From Bacteroidia bacterium (GTDB taxonomy: Bacteria > Bacteroidota > Bacteroidia > NS11-12g > UBA9320), in contig JADLGN010000017.1 of NCBI GenBank assembly GCA_020849295.1, forward strand, positions 1 to 59,306: 59,306 bases of DNA. The letters are read 5' to 3'. The notes under the pieces were generated by a model, which had not been told where the DNA came from, ran no database searches, and worked only from the letters and a program-made list of their open reading frames with translations. Both the position numbers and the translations under genes were made by a program. Shown in pieces: positions 44,979 to 54,299 of this stretch. Position 1 is the stretch's first letter. Each line of letters opens with the position of its first letter.

Positions 44979-45539
44979 TTATGAAATATTGTATGATTCT
45001 AATAATTTTTGATATTCTTTGGTATAACGCCTTCTAAGACTTTCTGTTTTTACAAGTTCATGTATTTGCATTACACCTTCTATAAGTTGCTCGGGTCTGG
45101 GAGGGCAGCCTGGTACATATACATCTACCGGAATTACTTTGTCAATTCCCTGGAGTACGCTGTAACTATCGAAAATACCACCACTGCTTGCACAAGCCCC
45201 CATAGCAAGTACCCATTTAGGTTCTGCCATTTGCTCGTAAACTTGCCTTAGTACAGGTATCATCTTTTTTGAGATTGTGCCCATTACCATTAGCAAATCT
45301 GACTGGCGTGGCGAAAAACTAAGTCTTTCCATACCAAATCTGGCAAGGTCGTAGTTTGATGCCATGGTTGCCATAAACTCAATACCGCAACATGAAGTTG
45401 CAAATGGGAGTGGCCATACTGAGTTTGCCCTTGCAAGACCTATGACACTGCTTAGTTTTGTTGCAAAAAATCCATCACCTTTATACCCTTCGGGTGGGGC
45501 AACTATATTTAGTTTTTCTTTTTTTTCTATTTGTCCCAT
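44979..45539 (-). CDS. nuoB: NADH-quinone oxidoreductase subunit B
   Basis: This 186-residue subunit holds cluster N2, the last one before quinone, with ATSCCGIEFMA, GACASSGG and PGCPPRPEQLIEG providing Cys ligands. It starts within the end of nuoA (13-bp overlap). Confidence 0.96.
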   Translation of the reverse strand: MGQIEKKEKLNIVAPPEGYKGDGFFATKLSSVIGLARANSVWPLPFATSCCGIEFMATMASNYDLARFGMERLSFSPRQSDLLMVMGTISKKMIPVLRQVYEQMAEPKWVLAMGACASSGGIFDSYSVLQGIDKVIPVDVYVPGCPPRPEQLIEGVMQIHELVKTESLRRRYTKEYQKLLESYNIS

Positions 45540-45892
45540 TCTAATGCTCCTTTTTTGTAAACGTAATAAAAACCAACCATAAAGAAAGCTACAAACATTA
45601 GTACTGCTAAAAATCCGTATAATCCCATTTCTTTAAAATTTACAGCGTAAGGATAGAAAAATATTATTTCTACATCAAATAGAACAAAGAGGATAGCTGT
45701 CATAAAATATTTGACAGAAAAGGGAGAACGTGCATTGCCTTCTGATTCAATACCACATTCAAAATTTTCAACCTTATTTTTGGTTTTCTTGCTTGGTCCT
45801 AATATGTGTGTGGCTATAAGCACAAAAACTACAAATCCTATAGCTACTACAGCTTGTAATAATATAGGAATATAATCAACTGGTGAGTTCAT
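45527..45892 (-). CDS. nuoA: NADH-quinone oxidoreductase subunit A
   Basis: This 121-residue ND3-like subunit has three membrane helices, with FECGIESEGNARSPFSVKYF in the loop and VLFDVEIIFFYPYAV in the second helix. It is the first gene of the 14-gene nuo operon. A weak -7-like element TAATTTCG (45923-45916) lies 24 bp upstream. Confidence 0.95.
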   Translation of the reverse strand: MNSPVDYIPILLQAVVAIGFVVFVLIATHILGPSKKTKNKVENFECGIESEGNARSPFSVKYFMTAILFVLFDVEIIFFYPYAVNFKEMGLYGFLAVLMFVAFFMVGFYYVYKKGALEWDK

Positions 45893-46058
45893 ATATAATT
45901 CTTTGTAAAACGAGGCGAAATTAATTAAAATCTATAATGTTTTTATTGATGTAAAATTAATTTATATATGATTTTTATTAGCTGTCTTTATTATTACTCT
46001 TTATAAATGTTAATTCTTTCAAATGATATTTATATTTAAATATAAACTGTCTTATTTA

Positions 46059-47264
46059 TTAAAAATAACATAAGAAATATTTAGTTACTTTTTCTGATAA
46101 GGCAGTAAGATTGTAATTGTCTGAAGCAGTTGTGAGTTCTTTAATTTCTCCGTTTTTTGAGAGAATTTTAATAGTGCCCTTATACTTATAGGCTTCGTTT
46201 TTTAAAGTTCCGATTGTTAAAAAATAATCAGTTTCATTATTGTTTTTTATATTGAATTTTAATTTTATCTGCTTTATTTTTTCAGTATAAATATCTTTTT
46301 TAAATACTTCATTTTGAATTATGATTTTAGGAAGATTTCGGTTTATTAATGACATGCACAAAAATGACAAGATACTGTCATCTGAGTTTTGCCATTGTTT
46401 TATGTTATACATCAAATCAATGTCGTCTGTTTTTACAAAACGCAACAAAATATTTTCATCAATTTTTGTTTTTGTATTTAATAGAAGAAAAAACTCTAAA
46501 TCTTTTGATATTTCTATTTTTTTATTATTTGCAACAAGATATTTTGCTCTTTTCAAAATATTAAGAAGTATCTGGTCGGCAGCAATGGTGGTTTTATGTA
46601 AATAAACCTGCCAGTACATAATTCTTCTTGCTACAATAAACTTTTCGATACTGTATATTCCTTTTTCTTCCACTACAAGTTCGTTATTGCAAACCGCAAG
46701 CATATTAATAATACGGTCAATTCCTACTATGCCTTCACTTACTCCAGTATAAAATGAGTCACGTGTGAGGTAGTCTAATCTGTCCATATCAAGTTGGCTA
46801 CTTACAAGCTGGTGTAAAAATTTTTTCTTATATTTGTTTGTAAAAATCTCAATTGCCATTGATAATTGTCCATTGTATTGCTTGTTTAATAATTTCATCA
46901 GTTCTAATGAAACTTTTTCGTGATGTACTCCGGGAATTATAGTTTTTTCTAAAACATGTGAATAAGGGCTATGTCCAATATCGTGTAGTAGTATTGCAAT
47001 ACAAGAAGCAATTTTTTCATCTTTTGAAATTAGTGTACCTTTTTGCTCAAGCACATTAATAGCTTTTATCATTAGGTGTAAAGCACCAAGTGCATGATTA
47101 AAGCGTGTATGATTAGCACCGGGATATACAAGTTGTGCTAATCCTAATTGATTAATTCGCCTTAATCTTTGAAAAAAAGAATGCTCTATAAGGTCGAAAA
47201 TAATTTCATAAGGCATTGTTATAAATCCGTAAACCGGGTCATTTATAATTTTATGCTTGTTCAA
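46059..47264 (-). CDS. HD-superfamily phosphohydrolase (dNTPase-like)
   Basis: This 401-residue protein starts at TTG 47264 (N K H K I I N D P V Y G F I T follows directly, the normal family start). His and Asp ligands are in HTRFNHALGALHLM, AILLHDIGHSPYSHVLE and DMDRLDYLTRDSFYTG, the pattern of HD hydrolases related to dGTPase/YwfO. It probably removes triphosphate or phosphate from nucleotides; the exact substrate is unknown. An 18-bp perfect AT palindrome lies just after its stop (46029-46046). Confidence 0.85.
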   Translation of the reverse strand: MNKHKIINDPVYGFITMPYEIIFDLIEHSFFQRLRRINQLGLAQLVYPGANHTRFNHALGALHLMIKAINVLEQKGTLISKDEKIASCIAILLHDIGHSPYSHVLEKTIIPGVHHEKVSLELMKLLNKQYNGQLSMAIEIFTNKYKKKFLHQLVSSQLDMDRLDYLTRDSFYTGVSEGIVGIDRIINMLAVCNNELVVEEKGIYSIEKFIVARRIMYWQVYLHKTTIAADQILLNILKRAKYLVANNKKIEISKDLEFFLLLNTKTKIDENILLRFVKTDDIDLMYNIKQWQNSDDSILSFLCMSLINRNLPKIIIQNEVFKKDIYTEKIKQIKLKFNIKNNNETDYFLTIGTLKNEAYKYKGTIKILSKNGEIKELTTASDNYNLTALSEKVTKYFLCYF

Positions 47265-47495
47265 AATCTATAGGAATGAATTTTTTTTTAAAATGAAAAG
47301 CAAATTAAACTTAAAAAGTTAAAGCAAACCAAAAAAATAATTTATTTTAATTTTCGATTATTTGAATACTTGAAAAAATTCTACTAAACCATTAAAAAGT
47401 AAGATGTGTATGAATGTAGCTGTAATTATATATTGGTTACTTTGTAAAAAAATATAGTAATAAAAATTTAATCATCAACGTTAAAAAAATCATAA

Positions 47496-49049
47496 ATGGC
47501 AAACGAAATTATTCTTTGGGCTGACGACGAAATTGAATTATTAAAACCGCATATTATTTTTCTTGAAAGCAAGGGTTATCAAATTACTACTGTAAACAAC
47601 GGACTTGATGCACTTGAAGAGGTGAAAAATAATTATTTTGATTTGGTTTTTTTAGATGAAAACATGCCAGGTATTCCTGGACTTGAGGTACTTAAGAAAA
47701 TGAAAGAAGTAAGAAATGATTTACCAGTAGTAATGATTACCAAAAGTGAAGAAGAGGGTGTAATGGAAGATGCTATTGGTACCAAAATTGATGATTTTTT
47801 GATAAAGCCTGTAAATCCTAATCAAATATTATTAAGTATAAAGAAAATATTAGACAAGCGAGAACTTGTAAAGGATAAAACTACTGCAACATATCAGCAA
47901 GAGTTTATGCAAATAGGAATGGCTGTAAACGATACTCTCACATTTGAAGATTGGAAAAATTTATACAAAAAACTTGTATTTTGGGAAATGAACTTTGACC
48001 AAAGTAAAGATACAGGCATGGAAGAAGTTTTTAAAACACAGTTGCAAGATGCAAATCGCAACTTTTGTAGGTTTATAGAAAATAATTACATCAAATTTTT
48101 GCCTTACGATAATGCTAATGCTCCCATTATGAGTCATACTTTGTTTCGCAGGGGAATTTTACCTGAATATAGTCAAGATAAGCCATTTTTCTTTATTCTT
48201 ATTGATAATTTGCGTTTTGACCAATGGAGAACAATTTCGCCAATTATCAGCAATTATTTCAGAATAGACAAAGAAGATATGTACTTATCAATATTGCCAA
48301 CTACTACACAATATAGCCGAAATGCTATTTTTTCAGGTTTGATGCCAATTGATATTGATAAAAGATTTCAAGGAAAATGGAGCAGCGATGAGGACGAAGG
48401 AGGTAAGAATAATTTTGAGCCAGATTTTTTAACAGATTTGCTTGTAAGATTAAGAAAAAACCTTAAAACAAGTTTTACCAAAATCACTAATTTAGAACAG
48501 GCAAAACAAATGTTCGACAATGTGCAAAACCTTATGAACAATGATTTGAACGTAATAGTTTACAATTTTGTTGATGCCCTTAGTCATGCACGAACTGATT
48601 ATAAAATAATGAGAGAACTTGCCGAAGATGAACGTGCATATAGAAGTGTAACACTTTCGTGGTTTGAACATTCGCCTTTATGGGATGCAATGAAAAAAAT
48701 TGCTGAAAAAGGCGGTAAAATAGTAGTTTCTACTGACCATGGCTCTATTAAGGTAAATGAACCTGTAAAAGTAATTGGTGATAAAAATACCACTACCAAC
48801 TTGCGTTATAAAACAGGCAAAAATTTATCATACAACAAAAAAGAAGTATTCGAAATATTGAAACCTGAACTGGCTATGTTGCCAAAAATACATTTAAGCA
48901 GTAATTATATTTTTACTAAAGAAAACGGATATTTTGTGTATCCTAATAATCTTAATCATTACTCAAACTATTACCACAATACACTACAACACGGGGGCGT
49001 ATCAATGCAGGAAATGATGATACCACTTATTACTCTTACTGCTAAGTAG
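47496..49049 (+). CDS. porX: PorX-like response regulator with PglZ domain
   Basis: This 517-residue protein has a CheY-like receiver at 1-125 with phospho-acceptor Asp54 (LVFLDENMPG), the acidic pair WADDE at 8-12, a Thr in MITKS and Lys104 in FLIKPVN. A helical linker is followed by a PglZ/alkaline-phosphatase-like domain (about 210-515) with FILIDNLRFDQW, PTTTQYSRNAIFSG, VSTDHGSIKV and the final HGGVSMQEMMIP. This is the architecture of PorX, the regulator of the type IX secretion system together with PorY. Its presence fits the sorting domain on the PKD protein of this window. It is convergent with corA, 9 bp apart. Confidence 0.92.
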   Translation: MANEIILWADDEIELLKPHIIFLESKGYQITTVNNGLDALEEVKNNYFDLVFLDENMPGIPGLEVLKKMKEVRNDLPVVMITKSEEEGVMEDAIGTKIDDFLIKPVNPNQILLSIKKILDKRELVKDKTTATYQQEFMQIGMAVNDTLTFEDWKNLYKKLVFWEMNFDQSKDTGMEEVFKTQLQDANRNFCRFIENNYIKFLPYDNANAPIMSHTLFRRGILPEYSQDKPFFFILIDNLRFDQWRTISPIISNYFRIDKEDMYLSILPTTTQYSRNAIFSGLMPIDIDKRFQGKWSSDEDEGGKNNFEPDFLTDLLVRLRKNLKTSFTKITNLEQAKQMFDNVQNLMNNDLNVIVYNFVDALSHARTDYKIMRELAEDERAYRSVTLSWFEHSPLWDAMKKIAEKGGKIVVSTDHGSIKVNEPVKVIGDKNTTTNLRYKTGKNLSYNKKEVFEILKPELAMLPKIHLSSNYIFTKENGYFVYPNNLNHYSNYYHNTLQHGGVSMQEMMIPLITLTAK

Positions 49050-49058
49050 TATTATGAT

Positions 49059-49988
49059 TTAAAAGAATTTTTTCTTTCTGAAAAACAGTACTCCAAGTAT
49101 AGAAAACCCAAAGCAAATTATAAGAATATACCAAAACCCAAATAAGTTTTTTTCAAATAGATTTGGCACATTCATTCCGTAGAGACTTGCAATAAGCGTA
49201 GGTATCATTAATATTATAGATATAGAAGTAAGCCTTTTCATAATAATGTTCAAGTTATTTGAAATTACCGAAGCATAAGCATCCATCATTCCGCTTAAAA
49301 TATCGCTGTAAATATTTGTTGTTTCTTGTGCCTGACGAATTTCAATCTGAACATCTTCTATTAGTTCGGGGTCAAAAGTTTCGTTAAAATTCTTTATGTT
49401 TTTTATTCGGTGAAATAAAATATCGTTTCCTTTTAGTGAAGTTATAAAATATACAAGACACTTTTCTATTTGAAGCAAAATTTGCAAATCTTCATTTCTA
49501 ATTGATTTTTCAAGATTACTTTCAGCAGATTTTATTAGAATATTTATTTGCTTCAAATATTTCAAAAACCATATACTTGTTGATAGCAGTAATTTTAATA
49601 CAAGGTCGAACGAGTCGATAATTTTAATATTTTTTCTGTCAGTATATAGTACAAAATCGTTTAGCACTTCATTTTTATGAAAACATATCGAAACAAAAAT
49701 ATCATCTTTAAAAATCAAACCAAGTGGGGCTGTATTGTATGGCAAGTTTTCATCTCCTGTTTTAAATGGAGTTCTGATAATAATTAAATACCAGCCATCT
49801 TCAAGTTCTATACGAGGTCTTTCATCAATATCTTCAATGTCATTATAAAATGCTTCAGGAATTTTAAGTTCATCAATTAGATATTTTTTTTCAGTTTCAG
49901 TCGGACATTCAATCATAATCCAACTTTTAGGCTCTCTAATTTCGGTTTTAATTAAACCACTATTGCTGTTTTTGTAAAATGTAATCAT
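49059..49988 (-). CDS. corA: CorA-family divalent cation transporter, second copy
   Basis: This 309-residue protein has the CorA plan with two C-terminal helices and YGMNV at the end of the first, followed by a short acidic/polar loop and a second helix ending in RKKKFF. It differs considerably from the first corA (8042-8989), so the two are old paralogues. A -7 element (TACTTTTG, 50118-50111) lies 123 bp upstream of the ATG, giving a long leader that could hold regulatory structure, but none is recognised. Confidence 0.9.
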   Translation of the reverse strand: MITFYKNSNSGLIKTEIREPKSWIMIECPTETEKKYLIDELKIPEAFYNDIEDIDERPRIELEDGWYLIIIRTPFKTGDENLPYNTAPLGLIFKDDIFVSICFHKNEVLNDFVLYTDRKNIKIIDSFDLVLKLLLSTSIWFLKYLKQINILIKSAESNLEKSIRNEDLQILLQIEKCLVYFITSLKGNDILFHRIKNIKNFNETFDPELIEDVQIEIRQAQETTNIYSDILSGMMDAYASVISNNLNIIMKRLTSISIILMIPTLIASLYGMNVPNLFEKNLFGFWYILIICFGFSILGVLFFRKKKFF

Positions 49989-50110
49989 AATACCGGTAAC
50001 TGTTTTAATATTTAACTCTGAACAGTTGCGGAATTATGCCCGTTCTATTCAGAAACTATTATATTTTTCGGGTAATAATCTTCCATTATTTTTTTTCAAA
50101 AAAATGAATG

Positions 50111-50118
50111 CAAAAGTA
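50111..50118 (-). promoter_or_regulatory. Possible -7 promoter element for the second corA
   Basis: The minus strand reads TACTTTTG (TAnnTTTG). It lies 123 bp before the ATG at 49988. No -33 TTTG at the right distance. A single 8-bp match in AT-rich DNA is weak evidence. Confidence 0.35.
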
Positions 50119-50161
50119 GTATTATTATTTATAACAAAAATGATTAGTTCTGAAAAAAGTT

Positions 50162-50184
50162 AAGGTTTTTTTTGTTAAAACCTT
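50162..50184. terminator. Hairpin in the corA-transketolase gap
   Basis: AAGGTTTT (50162-50169) pairs with AAAACCTT (50177-50184) around a 7-base loop. It lies between divergent genes where no transcript should end, so it may be a leader structure or chance; kept with low confidence. Confidence 0.25.
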
Positions 50185-50262
50185 ATAAAAGTGTAAAAGT
50201 GCATATCAAGTTATTAAGTATTATTTCAATTTTCGGAATTTTGAATGTAATTCGCATAATTT

Positions 50263-51117
50263 ATGAGAAAAAAGTACACAGCAAACCAATTAAGTGAAAT
50301 TGCAACTCAAGTTCGTAGAGATATTCTTAGAATGGTACACGCAGTTCAGTCCGGACATCCGGGAGGGTCTTTAGGATGTACTGATTTATTAGTTGCTCTT
50401 TATTTTGAAATAATGGACTTTAATTCAAAACCATTTAATACCGAAGGAAAAAATGAGGATATATTTATTTTATCAAATGGTCATATATCCCCATTATTTT
50501 ATAGTGTACTTGCTCGAAGCGGGCATTTCCCGATAAGTGAATTGTCAACATTCAGAAAATTAAACTCAAGATTGCAAGGACACCCTGCCACACATGATAA
50601 ACTTGAAGGCGTGAGAATTGCTTCGGGTTCATTAGGGCAAGGTCTATCAGTGGCAACCGGTATTGCATTGAGTAAAAAATTAAATAATGACAAAAACATT
50701 GTTTATTGTCTTACAGGCGATGGAGAACTTCAGGAAGGGCAAAACTGGGAAGCTATAATGTTTGCTGCACACAATAAAGTAGATAATTTAATTGCTATTG
50801 TAGATTTTAACAAACAACAAATTGATGGCAGTATCAATGAAGTGATGGGAATAACTGATTACAAAAACAAATTTGAAACATTTGGCTGGCAAACTATAGA
50901 CATGTTTGGCAATAATATGCAGGACATAATTGATAAAATAGAAATTGCAAAGTCATATACTGATAAAGGCAAGCCAATAATGATAAACATGAAAACTGAA
51001 ATGGGTGCAGGTGTTGATTTTATGACAGGGACACATGAGTGGCATGGAATAGCTCCAAGCGATGAACAATTGCAAAAAGCTCTTGCCCAATTGCCCGAAA
51101 CTATCGGAGATTATTAA
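50263..51117 (+). CDS. Transketolase, N-terminal (thiamine-binding) subunit
   Basis: This 284-residue protein is the first half of a split transketolase. SGHPGGSLGCTDLLVALYF, HPATHDKLEG, SGSLGQGLSVATGIAL and the thiamine-diphosphate motif GDGELQEGQNWEAIMFAAHN-type segment are in order. It works with the C-terminal half encoded at 52610-53563 to move two-carbon units in the pentose phosphate pathway. The two halves are normally adjacent genes; here a VWA gene lies between. Confidence 0.92.
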   Translation: MRKKYTANQLSEIATQVRRDILRMVHAVQSGHPGGSLGCTDLLVALYFEIMDFNSKPFNTEGKNEDIFILSNGHISPLFYSVLARSGHFPISELSTFRKLNSRLQGHPATHDKLEGVRIASGSLGQGLSVATGIALSKKLNNDKNIVYCLTGDGELQEGQNWEAIMFAAHNKVDNLIAIVDFNKQQIDGSINEVMGITDYKNKFETFGWQTIDMFGNNMQDIIDKIEIAKSYTDKGKPIMINMKTEMGAGVDFMTGTHEWHGIAPSDEQLQKALAQLPETIGDY

Positions 51118-51210
51118 TAAAATATAAATTAAAGGACAATACTTTGATAAGTTTATTGTTTAATAAAAAGTAATTGATTAATATTTGTAATTATTATTTG
51201 CTTTAAGTTT

Positions 51211-52599
51211 TTGAAATTTAAAATATTTTTTTCAGGGAAATTAAAAGTATTGTGCTTTTTTGCATTATCAATATTTTTTTCAAACTATTCTTATTCTCAA
51301 CTTCCAAACAAAACAAGGATACTTTTTTTGCTTGATGCAAGCGGTAGTATGTATGCAAGAATGGGCAATGATATAAGAATGGGAGTTGCCAAAAGACTAT
51401 TATCAAAAATGGTTGATAGCCTTAGAAACCAACCTAATCTTGAAATTGCTTTACGCGTTTATGGCCATACTACCATAAAAGAAAAACAAAATTGTCATGA
51501 TACTAAACTTGAAGTACCTTTTAGCAGAAACAATCACGATGATATACTCAAAAAATTAATTAGCCTGAAACCTTTAGGTACCACACTAATAGCATACTCT
51601 TTGCAAGAGGCAGCTTATGATTTCCCAACTGATAATAGAAGCAGAAATATTATTATTTTAATTACAGATGGACTAGAAGAATGTAATGGCGACCCATGTG
51701 CAGTATCGGAAGCAATGCAAAAAAAAGGTGTTATATTGAAACCTTTTATAATAGGAGTGGGGGGAGATGAGAATTTTGCAAAACAATTTGATTGTGTAGG
51801 CAGATATTTTGAAGCAAATACTGAGGCAGATTTTAATGATGTTCTTAGAGTAGTGATTTCTCAGGCTCTTAATAATACTACACTTCAAATAAACCTCTTA
51901 GACCAAAGCGGAAGACCTTACGAAACTGATGTAAATATGACTTTTTATGACAGTAAATCAGGGAGAATGAACGAAAATTTTATACATACTTTAAACGATA
52001 GAGGAGTACCTGATACAATAAGCATAGACCCTGTAAACTTATATGATATTGAAGTGCATACATTGCCACCTGTAAAAAAAACAAATGTTGAAATAATAGC
52101 AGGACGACATAATATTATTGCAATTGATGCTCCTCAAGGAAAATTAAATCTAAAAGTTGAAGGAGTTACTAATTATAACAGATTGCAGTGTCTTGTGAAA
52201 AAAGCAGGTACCAATAATCTTGTAAATGTTCAGGACTTTAACACTACAGAGAAATACATTACAGGTTCTTATGATATTGAAATATTAAGTACACCGCGAA
52301 TTACTGAGAAAAATATAATAATAGGACAAAGCAAAGTTACCTACGTATCAATTCCACAGCCAGGCAAATTAAACTTTTATTCGCGTCTTGGAGTAGTAGG
52401 TGCTATATATCGTATGAAAAACAATAAACTTGAATGGGTAATTAATATTAGTAACAGCAGTGGTTCACAAATTACAGTTTTGCAACCCGGACATTATAAA
52501 TTAGTTTGCAGGGCAAATATTGATAAGCGAATAGTTTCAACAAAAAGATTGGATTTTGAAATAAAATCAGGTCAGGTTACAAACCTAAATGTGCTATAA
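51211..52599 (+). CDS. Secreted VWA-domain protein
   Basis: This 462-residue protein starts at TTG 51211 (no ATG in the right place). A signal peptide covers about 1-29 (hydrophobic, ending YSYSQ). The von Willebrand A domain spans about 36-220 with the metal site Asp42-x-Ser44-x-Ser46 (LLDASGSM), a Thr in PLGTTLIAYSL, and ITDGLEECNGDPC. Beta-rich repeats make up the remaining 240 residues. The VWA fold binds protein ligands through a metal ion. It stands 93 bp after the transketolase N-half and 10 bp before the C-half, so it is probably in the same operon although no metabolic link is known. Confidence 0.85.
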   Translation: MKFKIFFSGKLKVLCFFALSIFFSNYSYSQLPNKTRILFLLDASGSMYARMGNDIRMGVAKRLLSKMVDSLRNQPNLEIALRVYGHTTIKEKQNCHDTKLEVPFSRNNHDDILKKLISLKPLGTTLIAYSLQEAAYDFPTDNRSRNIIILITDGLEECNGDPCAVSEAMQKKGVILKPFIIGVGGDENFAKQFDCVGRYFEANTEADFNDVLRVVISQALNNTTLQINLLDQSGRPYETDVNMTFYDSKSGRMNENFIHTLNDRGVPDTISIDPVNLYDIEVHTLPPVKKTNVEIIAGRHNIIAIDAPQGKLNLKVEGVTNYNRLQCLVKKAGTNNLVNVQDFNTTEKYITGSYDIEILSTPRITEKNIIIGQSKVTYVSIPQPGKLNFYSRLGVVGAIYRMKNNKLEWVINISNSSGSQITVLQPGHYKLVCRANIDKRIVSTKRLDFEIKSGQVTNLNVL

Positions 52600-52609
52600 A
52601 AATTAAAAA

Positions 52610-53563
52610 ATGATAAAAATAGATATACTCGACAACAAAGACACCCGCTCGGGTTTTGGAGCAGGTCTTTTAGAACTTGGCAGAACTAATAATGATGTAG
52701 TGGCTTTATGTGCAGACCTTACAGGTTCTTTAAAAATGGATGCTTTTAAAAAAGAATTTCCCGAAAGATTTTATCAGGCTGGAATAGCAGAGGCTAATAT
52801 GATAGGTATGGCAGCAGGATTGGCTACAGGAGGTAAAATTCCATTTACTGGAACATTTGCCAACTTTAGTACAGGCAGAGTATATGACCAAATAAGACAA
52901 GCCGTAGCTTATTCTGATAAAAATGTTAAAATTTGTGCTTCACATGCGGGGCTAACACTTGGCGAAGATGGAGCAACACATCAAATTCTGGAAGATATAG
53001 GCTTAATGAAAATGCTGCCTGGCATGACAGTTATTAATACTTGCGATTATAATCAAACAAAAGCTGCAACAATTGCAATAGCTAATTATAACGGCCCGGT
53101 TTATCTAAGATTTGGAAGACCTAAATGGCCTGTATTTACTAAGCCTGAACAAAAATTTGAAATCGGAAAAGCTTGGCATATTAATGAAGGCAATGATGTC
53201 TCAATTTTTTGTACAGGACATTTGGTTTGGAAAGCAATAAAAGCAGGTGAAATACTTGCTGAAATGGGGATAAATGCTGATATAATAAACATTCATACAA
53301 TAAAACCATTAGATTTTGAAGCAGTTTTAAAATCAGTTTCTAAAACCGGTTGTGCAGTTACTGCTGAAGAACATCAAATGAATGGCGGACTGGGAGATAG
53401 TATATGTCAACTTTTATCATTAAACAATCCTAAACCTATAGAAATGGTTGCAGTGAATGATAAATTTGGAGAAAGCGGAACTCCTGATGAATTACTTATA
53501 AAATACGGTCTAGATACTCCAGACATCGTAAAGGCAGTTAAAAAAGTAATTTCACGCAAGTAG
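52610..53563 (+). CDS. Transketolase, C-terminal (pyrimidine-binding) subunit
   Basis: This 317-residue second half of a split transketolase has DLTGSLKMDAFKKEFPERF, the catalytic-Glu region AGIAEANMIGMAAGLA, GRVYDQIRQAVAYS, HAGLTLGEDGATHQ and the C-terminal AEEHQMNGGLGD. It ends 4 bp from the convergent ftsE gene. Confidence 0.92.
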   Translation: MIKIDILDNKDTRSGFGAGLLELGRTNNDVVALCADLTGSLKMDAFKKEFPERFYQAGIAEANMIGMAAGLATGGKIPFTGTFANFSTGRVYDQIRQAVAYSDKNVKICASHAGLTLGEDGATHQILEDIGLMKMLPGMTVINTCDYNQTKAATIAIANYNGPVYLRFGRPKWPVFTKPEQKFEIGKAWHINEGNDVSIFCTGHLVWKAIKAGEILAEMGINADIINIHTIKPLDFEAVLKSVSKTGCAVTAEEHQMNGGLGDSICQLLSLNNPKPIEMVAVNDKFGESGTPDELLIKYGLDTPDIVKAVKKVISRK

Positions 53564-53567
53564 TTTA

Positions 53568-54254
53568 TTAGCCTGCAAATCTCACTTCTTCAACTACACC
53601 ACCTTCACATCTGAATATTTTCCCCGGAAATTTATTAATTATCCTGTAATCATGAGTTGCTATTAATACAGCAGTACCCAAATCACAAATATTTCTGAGC
53701 AAATGCATAATATCGTCAGTTACTTCAGGGTCAAGATTTCCGGTTGGTTCATCTGCAAGAATTACTTCAGGTTTGTTCAATATTGCTCTGGCTATAACAA
53801 GTCTTTGCTGCTCACCTCGCGAAAGTTCAAAAATCATTTTAAAACCTTTACTTCCCAATCCTACTAGATTTAATACTTCATTTATGCGGGCATCCATTTC
53901 GCTTCTTTTTTCCCAGCCCGTTGATTCAAGAACAAACCAAAGATTGTGATAAACATTTCTGTCACTCAACAAATTGAAGTCTTGAAAAACTATACCAAGT
54001 TTGCATCTGAAATAGGCAATATCTTTTATTTTTAAACTCTTTAAGTTATAGCCCACTACTTTTCCGTTGCCATTTAAAAGAGGAATATCACAATACAATG
54101 TTTTTAGTAAACTGCTTTTTCCGCTTCCTGTTTTGCCAACAAGATATACAAGTTCTCCCTTTGATACGCTTAATTCAACATTTTGAAGAATAAGGTTTTT
54201 CCCCTGAAAAATATTAGCATTTTGTAATTCAATTATGGGTTGAGAATCAAACAT
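53568..54254 (-). CDS. ftsE: Cell-division ABC transporter ATPase FtsE
   Basis: This 228-residue ATPase has Walker A GKTGSGKSS, the Q-loop IVFQDFNLLSDRNV, signature ELSRGEQQRL, Walker B VILADEPTGNLD and an H-loop IATHDY. FtsE works with FtsX to activate peptidoglycan hydrolases at the division site. The DFNLL...TVYENV-type segment and length fit FtsE rather than other importers; LolD is an alternative. It is last in the aroB-aroA-aroC-ftsE cluster, 45 bp after aroC. Confidence 0.82.
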   Translation of the reverse strand: MFDSQPIIELQNANIFQGKNLILQNVELSVSKGELVYLVGKTGSGKSSLLKTLYCDIPLLNGNGKVVGYNLKSLKIKDIAYFRCKLGIVFQDFNLLSDRNVYHNLWFVLESTGWEKRSEMDARINEVLNLVGLGSKGFKMIFELSRGEQQRLVIARAILNKPEVILADEPTGNLDPEVTDDIMHLLRNICDLGTAVLIATHDYRIINKFPGKIFRCEGGVVEEVRFAG

Positions 54255-54299
54255 TTTTCAAACCAACATATTTTTTACATTTTTGGCAAACAATGTTTT

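Noticed and set aside
46029..46046. Perfect 18-bp palindrome TTTATATTTAAATATAAA after the HD gene
   Set aside because: It is pure A/T in an AT-rich gap, lacks a GC stem and T-run, and has no second copy; likely chance or a weak 3' structure.
8042..49988. Two corA genes as a duplication event
   Set aside because: The two proteins differ along most of their length, so they are old paralogues rather than a recent duplication.
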